A stretch of DNA of 64,000 bases from Lachnospiraceae bacterium (GCA_015057365.1 SVEN01000002.1:62001-126000); one strand, 5' to 3'; positions 7,944 to 17,047 are shown, counted from the first letter of the stretch. Translations and numbers: made by a program. Notes: generated by a model from the sequence alone, not told the origin.

Positions 7944-10043
7944 CTAGAACTTCAAATAATCAATATAAGCATCCCAGCTACCGTCATCGGTGGTTACCAC
8001 CAATTCAATGGTCACCTGTCCGGTTGCGTGCTTTACATTCTGAATGGTATACTCCGTCGGATTATTGTTCCCGAAGGAGAAGGTTCCCACAGTCTGACCG
8101 TTGATTACCAAATCCACCTTTGCGGTCTTGGAATTGTTGGATGCACCGCGCAGGGTAAAGCTGTGGGTATCATACGCAAAATACTGGGAGAAGGACACCT
8201 TATCGTTGTTGGCATACAACGCCACACCGTTGAACGGATTGTTGGTATTTCCGGTGTACTGCCCGCTCTTGGTCATAGACTCACACTGTACCTCATTGGT
8301 CTGTGCTCCGGCGTTTCCTGTGTTGTTTCCACCGTTATTATTATTTCCGTTATTATTGTTCCAGTCGTTGTTGCCCCAGTTGTTTCCCCAATTGTTGCCC
8401 CAGTTATTATTGTTATTATTGTTATTGCTTCCGGTTGTTGCGGAAATGGACAAATAGTCCGCATAGCAATCCCAGCTACCGTCATCGGTGGTTACCACCA
8501 ACTGAACCGTCTGATTGCCGGTTCCGTGGGATACATTTTTAATCGTTACATCGGTTGCCTGGGTACTGGTAAAGCTGAAGGTTCCCTTGGTCTGTCCGCC
8601 GATTACCAAATCCACCTTTGCTGTATTGGAACCGTTGGATGCGCCGCGTAAGGTAAAATCGCTGGTTCCCGTGGTGAAATTTTGAGTAAAGGAAACCGCA
8701 TCATTATTGGCATACAATGCAACTCCGTTAAACGGATTGCCCACATTTCCGGTGTACTGGCCGCTCTTGGTCATATTTTCGCACTGTACAACCGTAGCAT
8801 TTCCGTTAGAACCGCTATTGCCGGTGTTTCCTGCATTTCCATTATTTCCGGTATTTCCACTGTTTCCGGTGTTATTATTTCCGCCGGAAAATCCTGCATT
8901 ACGATATGCCTCTAACATACGATAGTAAGCACTCTTCGGCTGACCCAGGGAGGAGAACAGAAGCGGTCTCTCACCGCGGATCCAGGTGACATCATCGGAA
9001 AGTCCCCAAACGGTGATACCGGTAATCTTTGCACCGTTCTTCTTTAATGCCAGTAAGTTGGACATAATCTGATACAGGTAATCCGCCTGGTCGGTATCGC
9101 CCTTATTTACTACATCAAGCTCCGTAATCTGTACTTCAAAGCCCTCATTTAAGAACGCTTTTACCGCATCCGTATAGTAGGATACGCTCGGATAGTTCGT
9201 GTTTAAGTGAGACTGCATGCCCACACCGTCACAAATTTTTCCGTTGGAGTTAATAAAATTCACCATAGTAATGATGTCATTTACTTCCATATAGGTGTTG
9301 TAGTCGTTATAAAACAGACTTACGGAATTCCCCTTACCGTGATACTCCAGACGCTCATGTGCATACTGGAATGCCTTCTTTACAAAGGATGGATAGTTAT
9401 TTACGTTGCCGTAAATGGACAACCAGCCGCAGCTTGTCGCATGCTGATACTCATTTACCACATCCCATGCATACACCACATCACCGTACGGGCTGTTATA
9501 TACATGATCAATTACAGACTTTACATAAAACTCCATACGCAAATCCATCTGCGCCTGAGATACATAGCCGTTATTGCCGGAATATCCGTTTCTGAAGAAC
9601 CAGTCCGGGGTTTGGCTGTGCCATACCAACGTATGTGCACGCATCTTCAAACCGTTTTCATGGCAAATCTTCATTACTTCATCTACCGTATTAAAATTAA
9701 TTCTCGGAACATAATTTTCCGTCATGGAAGACGGAATGTAATATCCCATTCTTCTCGCTTCATCCTTGGAAATCAGGTTCGCGGAATAGCCAAGCATTGC
9801 ATCCGGCTTCATCTCATTTTCCAGTGTAATGCTGTTATACTGAGACTTTACGTGTGCCAACGTATTTGCGTTCCGCAACTGATTTAAGTTGATACAGGTT
9901 CCGGAATACCCGAATACGGAACCGTATGTATTCAACAATGTTTCTTCTGCCGCCTCCGCACGATGGTTCGGAACCAGCAATGTGCCCACCAACAGTGCCG
10001 CTGTAAGGACAGAACTTACCCACTTCTTAAACTTCTTTTTCAT
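7944..10043 (-). CDS. Secreted GH10 endo-xylanase with two CBM36-like modules
   Basis: This 699-residue enzyme starts at ATG 10043 (GGAGG nine bases upstream; an 18-codon in-frame extension has no good site). A signal peptide ends near AEA/AEE (about residue 31). The GH10 barrel spans about 40-385, with acid/base Glu about 198 in WDVVNE and nucleophile Glu about 308 in ITELDV, so it should cut internal beta-1,4-xylan bonds. A Gly/Asn/Ser linker leads to a module of about 110 residues, then an Asn/Trp-rich WGNN linker, then a second near-identical module. Both modules end DDGSWD..DYL, typical of calcium-dependent xylan-binding CBM36-like domains. No cell-wall anchor is visible, so it is probably released. 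A promoter and a terminator bound it as a single gene. Confidence 0.93.
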   Translation of the reverse strand: MKKKFKKWVSSVLTAALLVGTLLVPNHRAEAAEETLLNTYGSVFGYSGTCINLNQLRNANTLAHVKSQYNSITLENEMKPDAMLGYSANLISKDEARRMGYYIPSSMTENYVPRINFNTVDEVMKICHENGLKMRAHTLVWHSQTPDWFFRNGYSGNNGYVSQAQMDLRMEFYVKSVIDHVYNSPYGDVVYAWDVVNEYQHATSCGWLSIYGNVNNYPSFVKKAFQYAHERLEYHGKGNSVSLFYNDYNTYMEVNDIITMVNFINSNGKICDGVGMQSHLNTNYPSVSYYTDAVKAFLNEGFEVQITELDVVNKGDTDQADYLYQIMSNLLALKKNGAKITGITVWGLSDDVTWIRGERPLLFSSLGQPKSAYYRMLEAYRNAGFSGGNNNTGNSGNTGNNGNAGNTGNSGSNGNATVVQCENMTKSGQYTGNVGNPFNGVALYANNDAVSFTQNFTTGTSDFTLRGASNGSNTAKVDLVIGGQTKGTFSFTSTQATDVTIKNVSHGTGNQTVQLVVTTDDGSWDCYADYLSISATTGSNNNNNNNNWGNNWGNNWGNNDWNNNNGNNNNGGNNTGNAGAQTNEVQCESMTKSGQYTGNTNNPFNGVALYANNDKVSFSQYFAYDTHSFTLRGASNNSKTAKVDLVINGQTVGTFSFGNNNPTEYTIQNVKHATGQVTIELVVTTDDGSWDAYIDYLKF

Positions 10044-10170
10044 TTTAAAATAAACCTCCAAAATAGTAACAAAATTCATTCCCCTTCTATATGTCAAACT
10101 TGATTTCAGCCCTGTTTACCTCCTTTCCGTATAAATTTATCAATTTCGACATATAATTAGTTACATTCAA

Positions 10171-10199
10171 ATTATACCATATTATTTTCTGCAAGTGTA
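10171..10199 (-). promoter_or_regulatory. Likely promoter of the xylanase gene
   Basis: On the minus strand TATAAT (10176-10171) lies 17 bases from a weak TACACT -35 box (10199-10194). The leader would be about 120 bases and contains an extra AAAGGAGG near 10122-10129 that is not followed by a clear ORF. Confidence 0.55.
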
Positions 10200-10237
10200 T
10201 ACGACCTATGTACTATTCTGTGGGGTTTTTAGAACAT

Positions 10238-10371
10238 AGAGTCCGCTTTGCGGACTCTCGCGCCGAGCGCGGTCGCTTGCGACATCTTCCAATCGCGCGA
10301 GTGCGCATCTACGTTTCACTTCGGTCTGTCCATGACCAACGTCCACTGGACGTTGTGGACCCCGCGGAGCG
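10238..10371. repeat. Mosaic of GC-rich palindromes between xylanase and metY
   Basis: The block contains a 9-bp hairpin (10238-10246 with 10250-10258), the 19-mer AGCGCGGTCGCTTGCGACA (10266-10284, identical to 35066-35084), the 12-mer CGAGTGCGCATC (10298-10309, identical to 5386-5397) and a nearly perfect palindrome AACGTCCACTGGACGTT (10338-10354). Apparent reading frames here are not convincing genes. It resembles a REP/BIME-type non-coding repeat. The 426-base gap between genes (10044-10469) otherwise holds only the xylanase promoter and the terminators. Confidence 0.75.
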
Positions 10372-10416
10372 TTTTTTGCTTTATAAGAAATGCACAATTT
10401 CTTATAAAGCAAAAAA
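10372..10416. terminator. 20-bp perfect hairpin with T-runs on both strands
   Basis: 10372-10391 pairs perfectly with 10397-10416 around a 5-base loop. The outer pairs are T/A runs, so it could stop transcription from either side. It lies next to the metY terminator. Confidence 0.7.
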
Positions 10417-10447
10417 AAGACACAGCTGTTATTTTCACAACTGTGTC
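10411..10447 (-). terminator. Terminator of metY
   Basis: GACACAG/CTGTGTC stem (10419-10425 with 10441-10447), followed on the minus strand by eight T residues. Confidence 0.88.
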
Positions 10448-10469
10448 TCCGATTCAAACATATCAAAAT

Positions 10470-11753
10470 TTACAGTGTAATCTGATCCAATGCCTGCTGT
10501 AAATCCGCAATCAAATCATCCACATTCTCGATACCTACGGAAAGTCGAATGAGGTCGGTTGCTACACCTGCCTCCGCAAGCTGCTCATCGGTGAGCTGAC
10601 GGTGAGTATGGCTTGCCGGGTGAAGCAGACAAGTCTTTGCATCCGCTACATGAGTAACGATGGACGCAAACTTTAAGGAATCCATGAACTTGATGGAGGT
10701 CTCTCTTCCGCCCTTAATACCGAAAGCAAGTACACCGCAGGTACCCTTCGGACAATACTTCTTGGCAAGCTCGTGGTACTCATCTCCCTCAAGGTCAGCA
10801 TAATGAACCCATGCCACCTTTTCCTGAGACTTTAAGAACTTTGCCACAGCCAATGCATTCTGACAGTGACGCTCCATACGAAGGTGCAGGGACTCAAGAC
10901 CTAAGTTCAGGTAAAATGCATTCTGCGGAGACTGAATGGAACCGAAGTCTCTCATCAGCTGTGCGGTTGCCTTGGTAATGTACGCACCCTTGCCGAAACG
11001 CTCCGCATAAGTAATGCCGTGATAAGAATCATCCGGTGTAGTCAGGCCCGGGAACTTCTCTGCATGTGCCATCCAGTCGAAATTACCGCTGTCTACGATA
11101 CAGCCGCCTACGGATACGCCGTGACCGTCCATGTACTTTGTGGTGGAATGGGTAACAATATCTGCGCCCCACTCAAACGGTCTGCAATTTACCGGAGTAG
11201 CAAAGGTATTATCTACAATAAGCGGTACACCGTGGTCGTGTGCCAGCTTTGCGAACTTTTCAAAATCAAAAATACCTACCGTCGGGTTGGTAATGGTCTC
11301 ACCGAACACAGCCTTGGTATTCGGCTTAAAGTACTTCTCAAGCTCCTCTGCCGGCAAGGTCTGATCAACAAAGGTACACTCAATGCCCATCTTCTTCATG
11401 GAAACACCGAACAGATTGTAGGTGCCGCCGTAAATGGAGGAAGAAGCGATAAAGTGATCGCCGGCCTCACAAATATTGAAGATTGCGTAGAAATTAGCCG
11501 CCTGGCCGGAGGAAGTCAGCATCGCCGCCACACCGCCCTCCATGGCACAAATCTTCGCCGCAACCGCATCATTGGTCGGGTTCTGCAGTCTGGTATAAAA
11601 ATATCCGTCTGCCTCTAAGTCAAAGAGCTTACCCATCTGTTCGCTGGTGTCATACTTAAAGGTAGTGCTCTGGTAAATCGGAAGCTGTCTCGGCTCGCCC
11701 TGACTCGGCTTCCAGCCCTCGTGGATACATTTGGTTTCGATATTAGAGTTCAT
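10470..11753 (-). CDS. metY: O-acetylhomoserine sulfhydrylase (MetY/Cgs-Met family)
   Basis: This 427-residue pyridoxal-phosphate enzyme should form homocysteine from O-acetylhomoserine and sulfide, the direct sulfhydrylation step of methionine synthesis. The PLP Lys lies in HSTTKYMDGHG; VDNTFATP and the C-terminal HPASHTHRQL are further family marks. Length and the N-terminal SNIETKCIHEGWKPSQGEPRQ are typical of MetY rather than the shorter MetB/MetC. AAAGGAG precedes the ATG. No S-box or T-box leader is visible in the short upstream gap. A LysR gene lies upstream on the same strand behind its own terminator, and a LysR-type palindrome sits in between. Confidence 0.93.
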   Translation of the reverse strand: MNSNIETKCIHEGWKPSQGEPRQLPIYQSTTFKYDTSEQMGKLFDLEADGYFYTRLQNPTNDAVAAKICAMEGGVAAMLTSSGQAANFYAIFNICEAGDHFIASSSIYGGTYNLFGVSMKKMGIECTFVDQTLPAEELEKYFKPNTKAVFGETITNPTVGIFDFEKFAKLAHDHGVPLIVDNTFATPVNCRPFEWGADIVTHSTTKYMDGHGVSVGGCIVDSGNFDWMAHAEKFPGLTTPDDSYHGITYAERFGKGAYITKATAQLMRDFGSIQSPQNAFYLNLGLESLHLRMERHCQNALAVAKFLKSQEKVAWVHYADLEGDEYHELAKKYCPKGTCGVLAFGIKGGRETSIKFMDSLKFASIVTHVADAKTCLLHPASHTHRQLTDEQLAEAGVATDLIRLSVGIENVDDLIADLQQALDQITL

Positions 11754-11817
11754 AAAAATCTCCTTTCTGTCAGGCTATATTGCCTGTTATGTTCTTCTTC
11801 GATGTTCTAAGTATATA

Positions 11818-11830
11818 ACAAGATGCTTGT
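11818..11830. promoter_or_regulatory. Candidate LysR-type operator before metY
   Basis: ACAAG-ATG-CTTGT is a perfect 5+5 inverted repeat inside a wider ATAAC..TTGTAT context, with a TATACT-like box just downstream toward metY. Binding by the neighbouring LysR protein is inference. Confidence 0.45.
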
Positions 11831-11843
11831 ATTGGAAAATACA

Positions 11844-11890
11844 TAAAACAAACAGCTTGCTATAGCATAAAACTATAACAAGCTGTATTT
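11844..11890 (-). terminator. Terminator of the LysR gene
   Basis: ACAGCTTG (11852-11859) pairs with CAAGCTGT (11879-11886), with an inner CTATAG/CTATAA extension, followed on the minus strand by TTTGTTTT. Confidence 0.75.
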
Positions 11891-11918
11891 TAGCACAAAA
11901 CCATATTTCTGTAAAGAA

Positions 11919-12821
11919 TTACTTCCCCACATACCCCTTCAAATACTCTACATACGCCGCCCCGTACCGGCTCAGCGGCATTTCCTTCTGCATAATAATT
12001 CCAATTTGCATGGACTCGTCTACTGCCAAAGGCTTAGCAATAATGTTCTCGCCGTTTAACTCCTTGCTGAGCATACCGGTGCTGACGGTGTATCCGTTCA
12101 GTCGCACAATCAGGTTTGAAAGGGTGGCACGGTCTTTTACCCGAACATTTTTGCTCCGGTCCAGAGTACTTAGGATTTCCTCCGAAAAATAGAAGGAATT
12201 GTACTCTCCCTGCTCAAAGGACAAGTACGGATACTCCTCCAGTTCCTCTAAGGTAATCACATCCTGATTCGCCAAAGGATGGTCCGTACAAATGGAAACA
12301 TGAGGCTTTGCCGTCACCAGCGGCTCGAACTTCAGCCCGTTTTGCTTCAAAAGCTTTAATATCACTTCCTCGTTTTTAGAGGAGGTATATAAAATGCCGA
12401 TTTCACTCTTTAACCGGCTCACATCCTCGATAATCTCATAGGTCTGAGTTTCTCGAAGGGTAAAGTCATACCGGTCTTCGCCAAACTCACGAATCACCGC
12501 CGCAAAGGCATCCACCGCAAAGGAATAATGCTGGCAGGACACGGAAAAACGCGGTCTCTGCTCCTTTTTATGCAGAAACTTTTCTTCCAAAAGGCTGGTC
12601 TGCTCCAACACCTGTCTGGCATAGGACAAGAACAGTTCTCCTTCATTGGACACCGCAACCCCCTTGTTAGTACGATGAAAAATCGTAATCTGCATTTCCT
12701 TTTCCAGCTCACGGATAGCACTGGTCAGGCTCGGCTGTGAAATAAACAGCCGTTTTGCCGCTTCCGTAATATTTGCCGTTTCTGCTACCGTTACCACATA
12801 GCGAAGCTGTTGTAATGTCAT
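11919..12821 (-). CDS. LysR-family transcriptional regulator
   Basis: About 300 residues. The N-terminal winged helix-turn-helix is clear: MTLQQLRYVVTVAETANIT, then ISQPSLTSAIRELE within the first 50 residues, followed by a substrate-binding domain of about 200 residues. The start at 12821 gives the canonical LysR N-terminus; a longer in-frame start at 12926 lacks a ribosome site and would nearly abut the peptidase stop. The position upstream of metY on the same strand, with an inverted repeat before metY, suggests control of sulfur or methionine metabolism. The effector cannot be read from the sequence. Confidence 0.9.
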   Translation of the reverse strand: MTLQQLRYVVTVAETANITEAAKRLFISQPSLTSAIRELEKEMQITIFHRTNKGVAVSNEGELFLSYARQVLEQTSLLEEKFLHKKEQRPRFSVSCQHYSFAVDAFAAVIREFGEDRYDFTLRETQTYEIIEDVSRLKSEIGILYTSSKNEEVILKLLKQNGLKFEPLVTAKPHVSICTDHPLANQDVITLEELEEYPYLSFEQGEYNSFYFSEEILSTLDRSKNVRVKDRATLSNLIVRLNGYTVSTGMLSKELNGENIIAKPLAVDESMQIGIIMQKEMPLSRYGAAYVEYLKGYVGK

Positions 12822-12909
12822 ACCGCACCTGCCTTTCTGCAAAAATGTCTGTTTTGACGTCAACTTATATCTCGCACCAATCCTACTATCCCGGAAAATT
12901 GTTTTCCTC

Positions 12910-14313
12910 TTAACCGAGCTGATCATATTTACGCATCAGCTTCTGTCCCGCGCTTCTCGTCTCGCCCACAAGACATACGCTCATCTTCTCCGGACAAAGC
13001 ACTTGTCTTGCAAACTCCCGTATATCCTCTGCCGTCACTGCTTCAATCCTTTTAAGTTCTTCCTCCTGAGAAACCACTCTTCCCCGGAGCAACACACTTC
13101 TTCCGTTGCCCTCCATGCGGCTTTGTACACTTTCCTTGGACAAAATTGCCTCGGTACGAATCAAGGCTTTATGGGTTGCCAAAGTTTCCTCGGACACCGT
13201 CTTCTCCCGCATGGTATCACACACCTCCAAGGCAAAGTCAAATACCGTCTCCGCCTGGTTCGGTGCCGTTACCGCATCGATATGTACCAAACCTTCCTTC
13301 GCATACGGACATCCGTAGGAATACACAGCATATGCTAAACCTTCTTCTTCGCGAATCTTCTGGAACAACAGGGAATTATTGCTTCCGCCGAACACCGACT
13401 GAAATACGGTGGCAATATGTCGCTTTTCGTCCAAATAGGAGATCCCTGGGAACACCAGATTCATATGAAGCTGAGAGGTGTCCTGATAGGATTTGGAGAA
13501 ATTTCGGGTGTACTCGGCTGCCGGACGCTCTTGAACAAGGACATTTTCTAACAGCTTTCTCTGTCCGTCACTTTGCTGTCCCTCTTTTTGATTCGTCTTA
13601 TATGCCGTTTCACCGTAACGTCTTCCATAACGTTCGTCCGGTGCCAGTCCCTCCTTCTTCACACTTGCCGCAACGCCTTGCCCGCCCGGACAAAACAACG
13701 ATCGCAAATACTCCACTACCCTCTTTTTATCAAAATCCCCTGCCACGGAAAGCACTGTTCTTTCCGGACGATACTCCCGCTTATAAAAGGTCAATATTTT
13801 CTCTCTTGTCATTCCCCGTACAACACCTTTGGTCCCGGAAATCTGGAAACTGAGAGGATGCCCCTGCCAAGCCCTCTTCTGCGCCAGTTCGTGCACCAAA
13901 TCGTCCGGAGAATTGTTATACATATCGATTTCTTCGCAGATAACACCCTTTTCCTTACTGAGAGCCTTACGGTCAAACACGGAATATAACAGCATATCAG
14001 CCAGTACTTCCATAAGCTTAAAAAGCTCCTCTGCGACGGTCACACCGTAATAAGCCGTATACTCCTTACCGGTGTAGGCATTTGTCGTATCACCCAGGCG
14101 GGCCGTAATATCCGCCAATTCCTTCGCACTCTTTGTCTCCGTCCCCTTAAACAGCATATGTTCAATCATATGGGAAATACCGTTATTCTCTTTTGTCTCA
14201 CACACGGAGCCGACGCCCACAAACACGCCGAAGGCCGCTGTTTTCACATAAGGCATGGGCTCTAATACAACCCGAATGCCGTTGGGTAAACTGATTAACT
14301 CAATTTGATCCAT
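12910..14313 (-). CDS. M16-family zinc peptidase (pitrilysin-like, processing-peptidase type)
   Basis: About 467 residues from ATG 14313 (AGAAAGG upstream; 13 further in-frame codons to 14352 have no site). The inverted zinc motif HMIEH is at about residues 48-52, with a distal Glu expected near EEIDMYNNSPDD. The region ISYLDEKRHIATVFQSVFGG...SLLFQKIREEEGLAY is the usual second M16 domain with its substrate-binding R/Y region. Firmicutes relatives (YmxG/MlpA) are often beside pnp, and here pnp lies upstream on the same strand, separated by a small gene and an inverted-repeat element. The physiological substrate is unknown. Confidence 0.92.
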   Translation of the reverse strand: MDQIELISLPNGIRVVLEPMPYVKTAAFGVFVGVGSVCETKENNGISHMIEHMLFKGTETKSAKELADITARLGDTTNAYTGKEYTAYYGVTVAEELFKLMEVLADMLLYSVFDRKALSKEKGVICEEIDMYNNSPDDLVHELAQKRAWQGHPLSFQISGTKGVVRGMTREKILTFYKREYRPERTVLSVAGDFDKKRVVEYLRSLFCPGGQGVAASVKKEGLAPDERYGRRYGETAYKTNQKEGQQSDGQRKLLENVLVQERPAAEYTRNFSKSYQDTSQLHMNLVFPGISYLDEKRHIATVFQSVFGGSNNSLLFQKIREEEGLAYAVYSYGCPYAKEGLVHIDAVTAPNQAETVFDFALEVCDTMREKTVSEETLATHKALIRTEAILSKESVQSRMEGNGRSVLLRGRVVSQEEELKRIEAVTAEDIREFARQVLCPEKMSVCLVGETRSAGQKLMRKYDQLG

Positions 14314-14402
14314 AGAAATAAACCTTTCTGTAACTAGTTTTGGTACAAACATGCTATAAATTGGAAGTTATTTATTTCGCCTCCGTCTTTTTTCTCTGCA
14401 AA

Positions 14403-14678
14403 TTACAAAACATATAACCCCTCTGTATCATAAAGCTTTTTATCAAAAATCTGTGATATTTTCATGCCGTCAATTGTAATTTCTGCTATTTTTGATACAA
14501 GAATCTCTGTTTCATCAAATCGGCATATTTGGTTCAATAGAATATGCTCCGTATCATCGCATAGATTCCAAAATCCCTCATAGTTGGTAATAGAATACCT
14601 TCTGCCGTTATAGACAAACTCAATCTCTCTTCTTTGTTTCAAATAACCTGCAAGATCGCTAAATGCAATATCCTCCAT
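14403..14678 (-). CDS. Small protein of unknown function (91 aa)
   Basis: I do not recognise the family. The protein is acidic and soluble, with no signal or membrane segment (MEDIAFSDLAGYLKQR at the start, DTEGLYVL at the end). It reads like a small alpha/beta domain. GAGGGG lies about ten bases before the ATG, and codon use matches the neighbours. It sits between the M16 gene and the long inverted-repeat element, so it may be part of a small accessory insertion after pnp. Confidence 0.7.
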   Translation of the reverse strand: MEDIAFSDLAGYLKQRREIEFVYNGRRYSITNYEGFWNLCDDTEHILLNQICRFDETEILVSKIAEITIDGMKISQIFDKKLYDTEGLYVL

Positions 14679-14759
14679 AATTAAATCTTCCCCTCTAACT
14701 TGTAAAAATCATTTACATCGACCTCATCATTGCAAAATTCCTATCCAATAGTCATGCCG

Positions 14760-14953
14760 GCTCTTCGCACATAATCGCCTAAAACAAAAGTCGAAAAATG
14801 AAAAGTCTCCGTAAGGAACCTTAAGCAAACGCCGGTACTTGGCGAAGTATTTTTGAGCCTAGTAACCGCTGCGTTTGTGCAAGAGCGAGAGCGGGTTCCC
14901 GTGAAACTATTTCATTTTTCGACTGGTTTAAGTGCCCTCTTATGCGAAAGAGC
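14760..14953. repeat. Long inverted-repeat intergenic element (MITE-like or structured RNA)
   Basis: A perfect 14-bp inverted repeat (14789-14802 AGTCGAAAAATGAA with 14911-14924) is extended outward by an imperfect match (CTCTTCGCACATAA with TTATGCGAAAGAG) and inward by GGAACC/GGTTCC (14815-14820 with 14894-14899) and GCAAACGC/GCGTTTGT. The whole block can fold into one long imperfect hairpin. It begins right after the pnp stop (14960) and has no convincing ORF. No target duplication could be identified by eye. Confidence 0.7.
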
Positions 14954-14959
14954 GGTCCT

Positions 14960-17047
14960 TTACTTTACATCCTTAATACTGAAGCTGATTCTACCCATCT
15001 TGTCCTTGCCGAGGCAAACTGCCTTAACAACATCACCAAGAGTCAGTACATCTTCTACGTGGTTGATGCGCTCCTTGGAAATCTTGGAGATGTGAACCAT
15101 AGCTTCCTTACCCGGTGCGAACTCGAGGAATGCACCGAACTCCTTAATGCTGACAACCTTACCCTCGAGAACCTGTCCCTCTTCGAAATCGGTAACAATA
15201 ATCTGGATAAGCTCGATAGCACGCTGCATACCTGCCGGGTCGGTTCCGCATACGGAAACTGCACCATCATCGGTAATATCAATCTTAACGCCGCACTCTT
15301 CGATGATTGCGTTGATGGTCTTACCTCTCTGACCGACAACTTCACCGATCTTGGACGGATCAATCTGAATCTGAACAATCTTCGGAGCGTACTGGTTAAC
15401 CTCTGCTCTCGGCTCAGCGATTGCCGGCTTCATGCAGTTCTCCATAATGAACATTCTTGCTTCGCGGCATCTTGCGATAGCACCTTCAACGATGCTTCTG
15501 GTCAAACCGTGAATCTTAATATCCATCTGAATTGCGGTAATACCTTCATCGGTACCGGTTACCTTAAAGTCCATATCGCCGAAGAAGTCCTCAAGTCCCT
15601 GAATATCGGTTAATAATACATAATCATCATCGGTATCGCCGGTTACAAGACCACAGGAAATACCTGCAACCATCTTACGAATCGGAACACCTGCAGCCAT
15701 CAGGGACATACAGGAAGCACAGGTAGATGCCATGGAGGTAGAACCGTTGGACTCGAAAGTCTCGGATACGGTACGGATTGCGTACGGGAATACATCCTCG
15801 GTCGGAAGAACCGGAAGGAGTGCTCTCTCAGCAAGTGCACCGTGACCGATTTCACGACGTCCCGGACCTCTGGAAACCTTGGTCTCACCTACGGAGTAGG
15901 ACGGGAAGTTGTAGTGATGCATGTAACGCTTGGACACTTCGTTCTCATCTAAACCATCAAGCTTCTGCGCATCGGAAAGCGGAGCCAAAGTGGTTACGTT
16001 ACAAATCTGGGTCTGACCTCTGGTGAACATAGCGGAACCATGTACACGCGGGATAATATCAACTTCTGCAGCAAGTCTACGAATCTGGGTAAGCTCTCTG
16101 CCGTCCGGACGCTTGTGATCCTTTAAGATCATCTTACGAACGGTCTTCTTCTGATACTGATAAATTGCCTCACCGAGAACAGCAAGCCACTCTTCGTTAT
16201 CGGCAAATGCCTCTTCAAGCTTTGCGGTAATCTGACGGATGTTCTCCTCACGAACCTGCTTCTCATCGGTGAATACAGCCTCTTCCATCTCTGCCGGCGG
16301 AACAAGCTCCTTAATTGCTGCGAACAACTCCTCCGGAACCGCACAGCTGGTGTAGGTGTGCTTTTCCTTACCGCACTCTGCAACGATCTGGTCGATGAAA
16401 GCGATAACCTTCTGGTTAATCTCGTGAGCGGCATAAATTGCCTCAATCATCTTTGCTTCCGGAACTTCGTTTGCACCTGCTTCGATCATGATCACCTTAT
16501 CACGAGTGGAAGCTACAGTAAGCTTTAAGTCGGAAACCTTGTTCTGGGAAGAATTCGGGTTGAATACGAACTCTCCGTTAATCATGCCAACCTGGGTGGT
16601 AGCGCACGGACCGTCAAACGGAATATCTGAAATCGCTACTGCGATTGCGGAACCCAGCATAGCGGTAAGCTCCGGGCTGCACTCCGGGTCTACGGACATA
16701 ACCATGTTGTTTAAAGTAACGTCGTTTCTGTAATCCTTCGGGAACAACGGACGCATCGGACGGTCGATTACACGGGAAGTAAGGACAGCGTTTTCGGAAG
16801 CCTTACCCTCTCTGCGGTTGAAACCGCCCGGAATCTTACCTACTGCGTACAACTTCTCCTCATACTCTACGCTGAGCGGGAAGAAATCAATACCCTCACG
16901 CGGCTTCTCGGAAGCCGTTGCGGTGGAAAGCACCGTCGTGTCACCATAGTGCATAAAAGCTGCACCGTTTGCCTGTGCGGCAACTCTGCCGATATCTACG
17001 GTCAAAGTTCTGCCTGCGAGTTCCATAGAAAAACTCTTGAATGCCAT
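14960..17047 (-). CDS. pnp: Polyribonucleotide nucleotidyltransferase (PNPase)
   Basis: This 695-residue 3'-5' phosphorolytic exonuclease degrades mRNA with phosphate and acts in the degradosome. Domain order is RNase PH 1 (starting MAFKSFSMELAGRTLTVDIG), a helical domain, RNase PH 2 (RGQTQICNVTTLAPL), KH (GEVVGQRGKTINAIIEE) and S1 at the end (LEGKVVSIKEFGAFLEF). ATG 17047 has GGAG nearby; an upstream in-frame extension reads through the leader hairpin and is rejected. Unlike in many bacteria, pnp is not next to rpsO, which lies about 14 kb away. The structured leader suggests RNA-level autoregulation. Confidence 0.97.
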   Translation of the reverse strand: MAFKSFSMELAGRTLTVDIGRVAAQANGAAFMHYGDTTVLSTATASEKPREGIDFFPLSVEYEEKLYAVGKIPGGFNRREGKASENAVLTSRVIDRPMRPLFPKDYRNDVTLNNMVMSVDPECSPELTAMLGSAIAVAISDIPFDGPCATTQVGMINGEFVFNPNSSQNKVSDLKLTVASTRDKVIMIEAGANEVPEAKMIEAIYAAHEINQKVIAFIDQIVAECGKEKHTYTSCAVPEELFAAIKELVPPAEMEEAVFTDEKQVREENIRQITAKLEEAFADNEEWLAVLGEAIYQYQKKTVRKMILKDHKRPDGRELTQIRRLAAEVDIIPRVHGSAMFTRGQTQICNVTTLAPLSDAQKLDGLDENEVSKRYMHHYNFPSYSVGETKVSRGPGRREIGHGALAERALLPVLPTEDVFPYAIRTVSETFESNGSTSMASTCASCMSLMAAGVPIRKMVAGISCGLVTGDTDDDYVLLTDIQGLEDFFGDMDFKVTGTDEGITAIQMDIKIHGLTRSIVEGAIARCREARMFIMENCMKPAIAEPRAEVNQYAPKIVQIQIDPSKIGEVVGQRGKTINAIIEECGVKIDITDDGAVSVCGTDPAGMQRAIELIQIIVTDFEEGQVLEGKVVSIKEFGAFLEFAPGKEAMVHISKISKERINHVEDVLTLGDVVKAVCLGKDKMGRISFSIKDVK

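Noticed and set aside
9207-9887. 226-codon plus-strand frame opposite the xylanase
   Set aside because: Antisense to the GH10 domain with intact catalytic residues; no initiation signals.
10206-10502. Three overlapping short frames between xylanase and metY
   Set aside because: They run through palindromic repeats and the terminator hairpins on both strands, and none has a ribosome site.
11754-11850. SAM or T-box riboswitch before metY
   Set aside because: The gap is too short and lacks the conserved core pairing expected for either.
13146-13853. 235-codon plus-strand frame opposite the M16 peptidase
   Set aside because: Antisense to a gene with the intact HMIEH motif; composition is Pro/Arg-rich and lacks a start signal.
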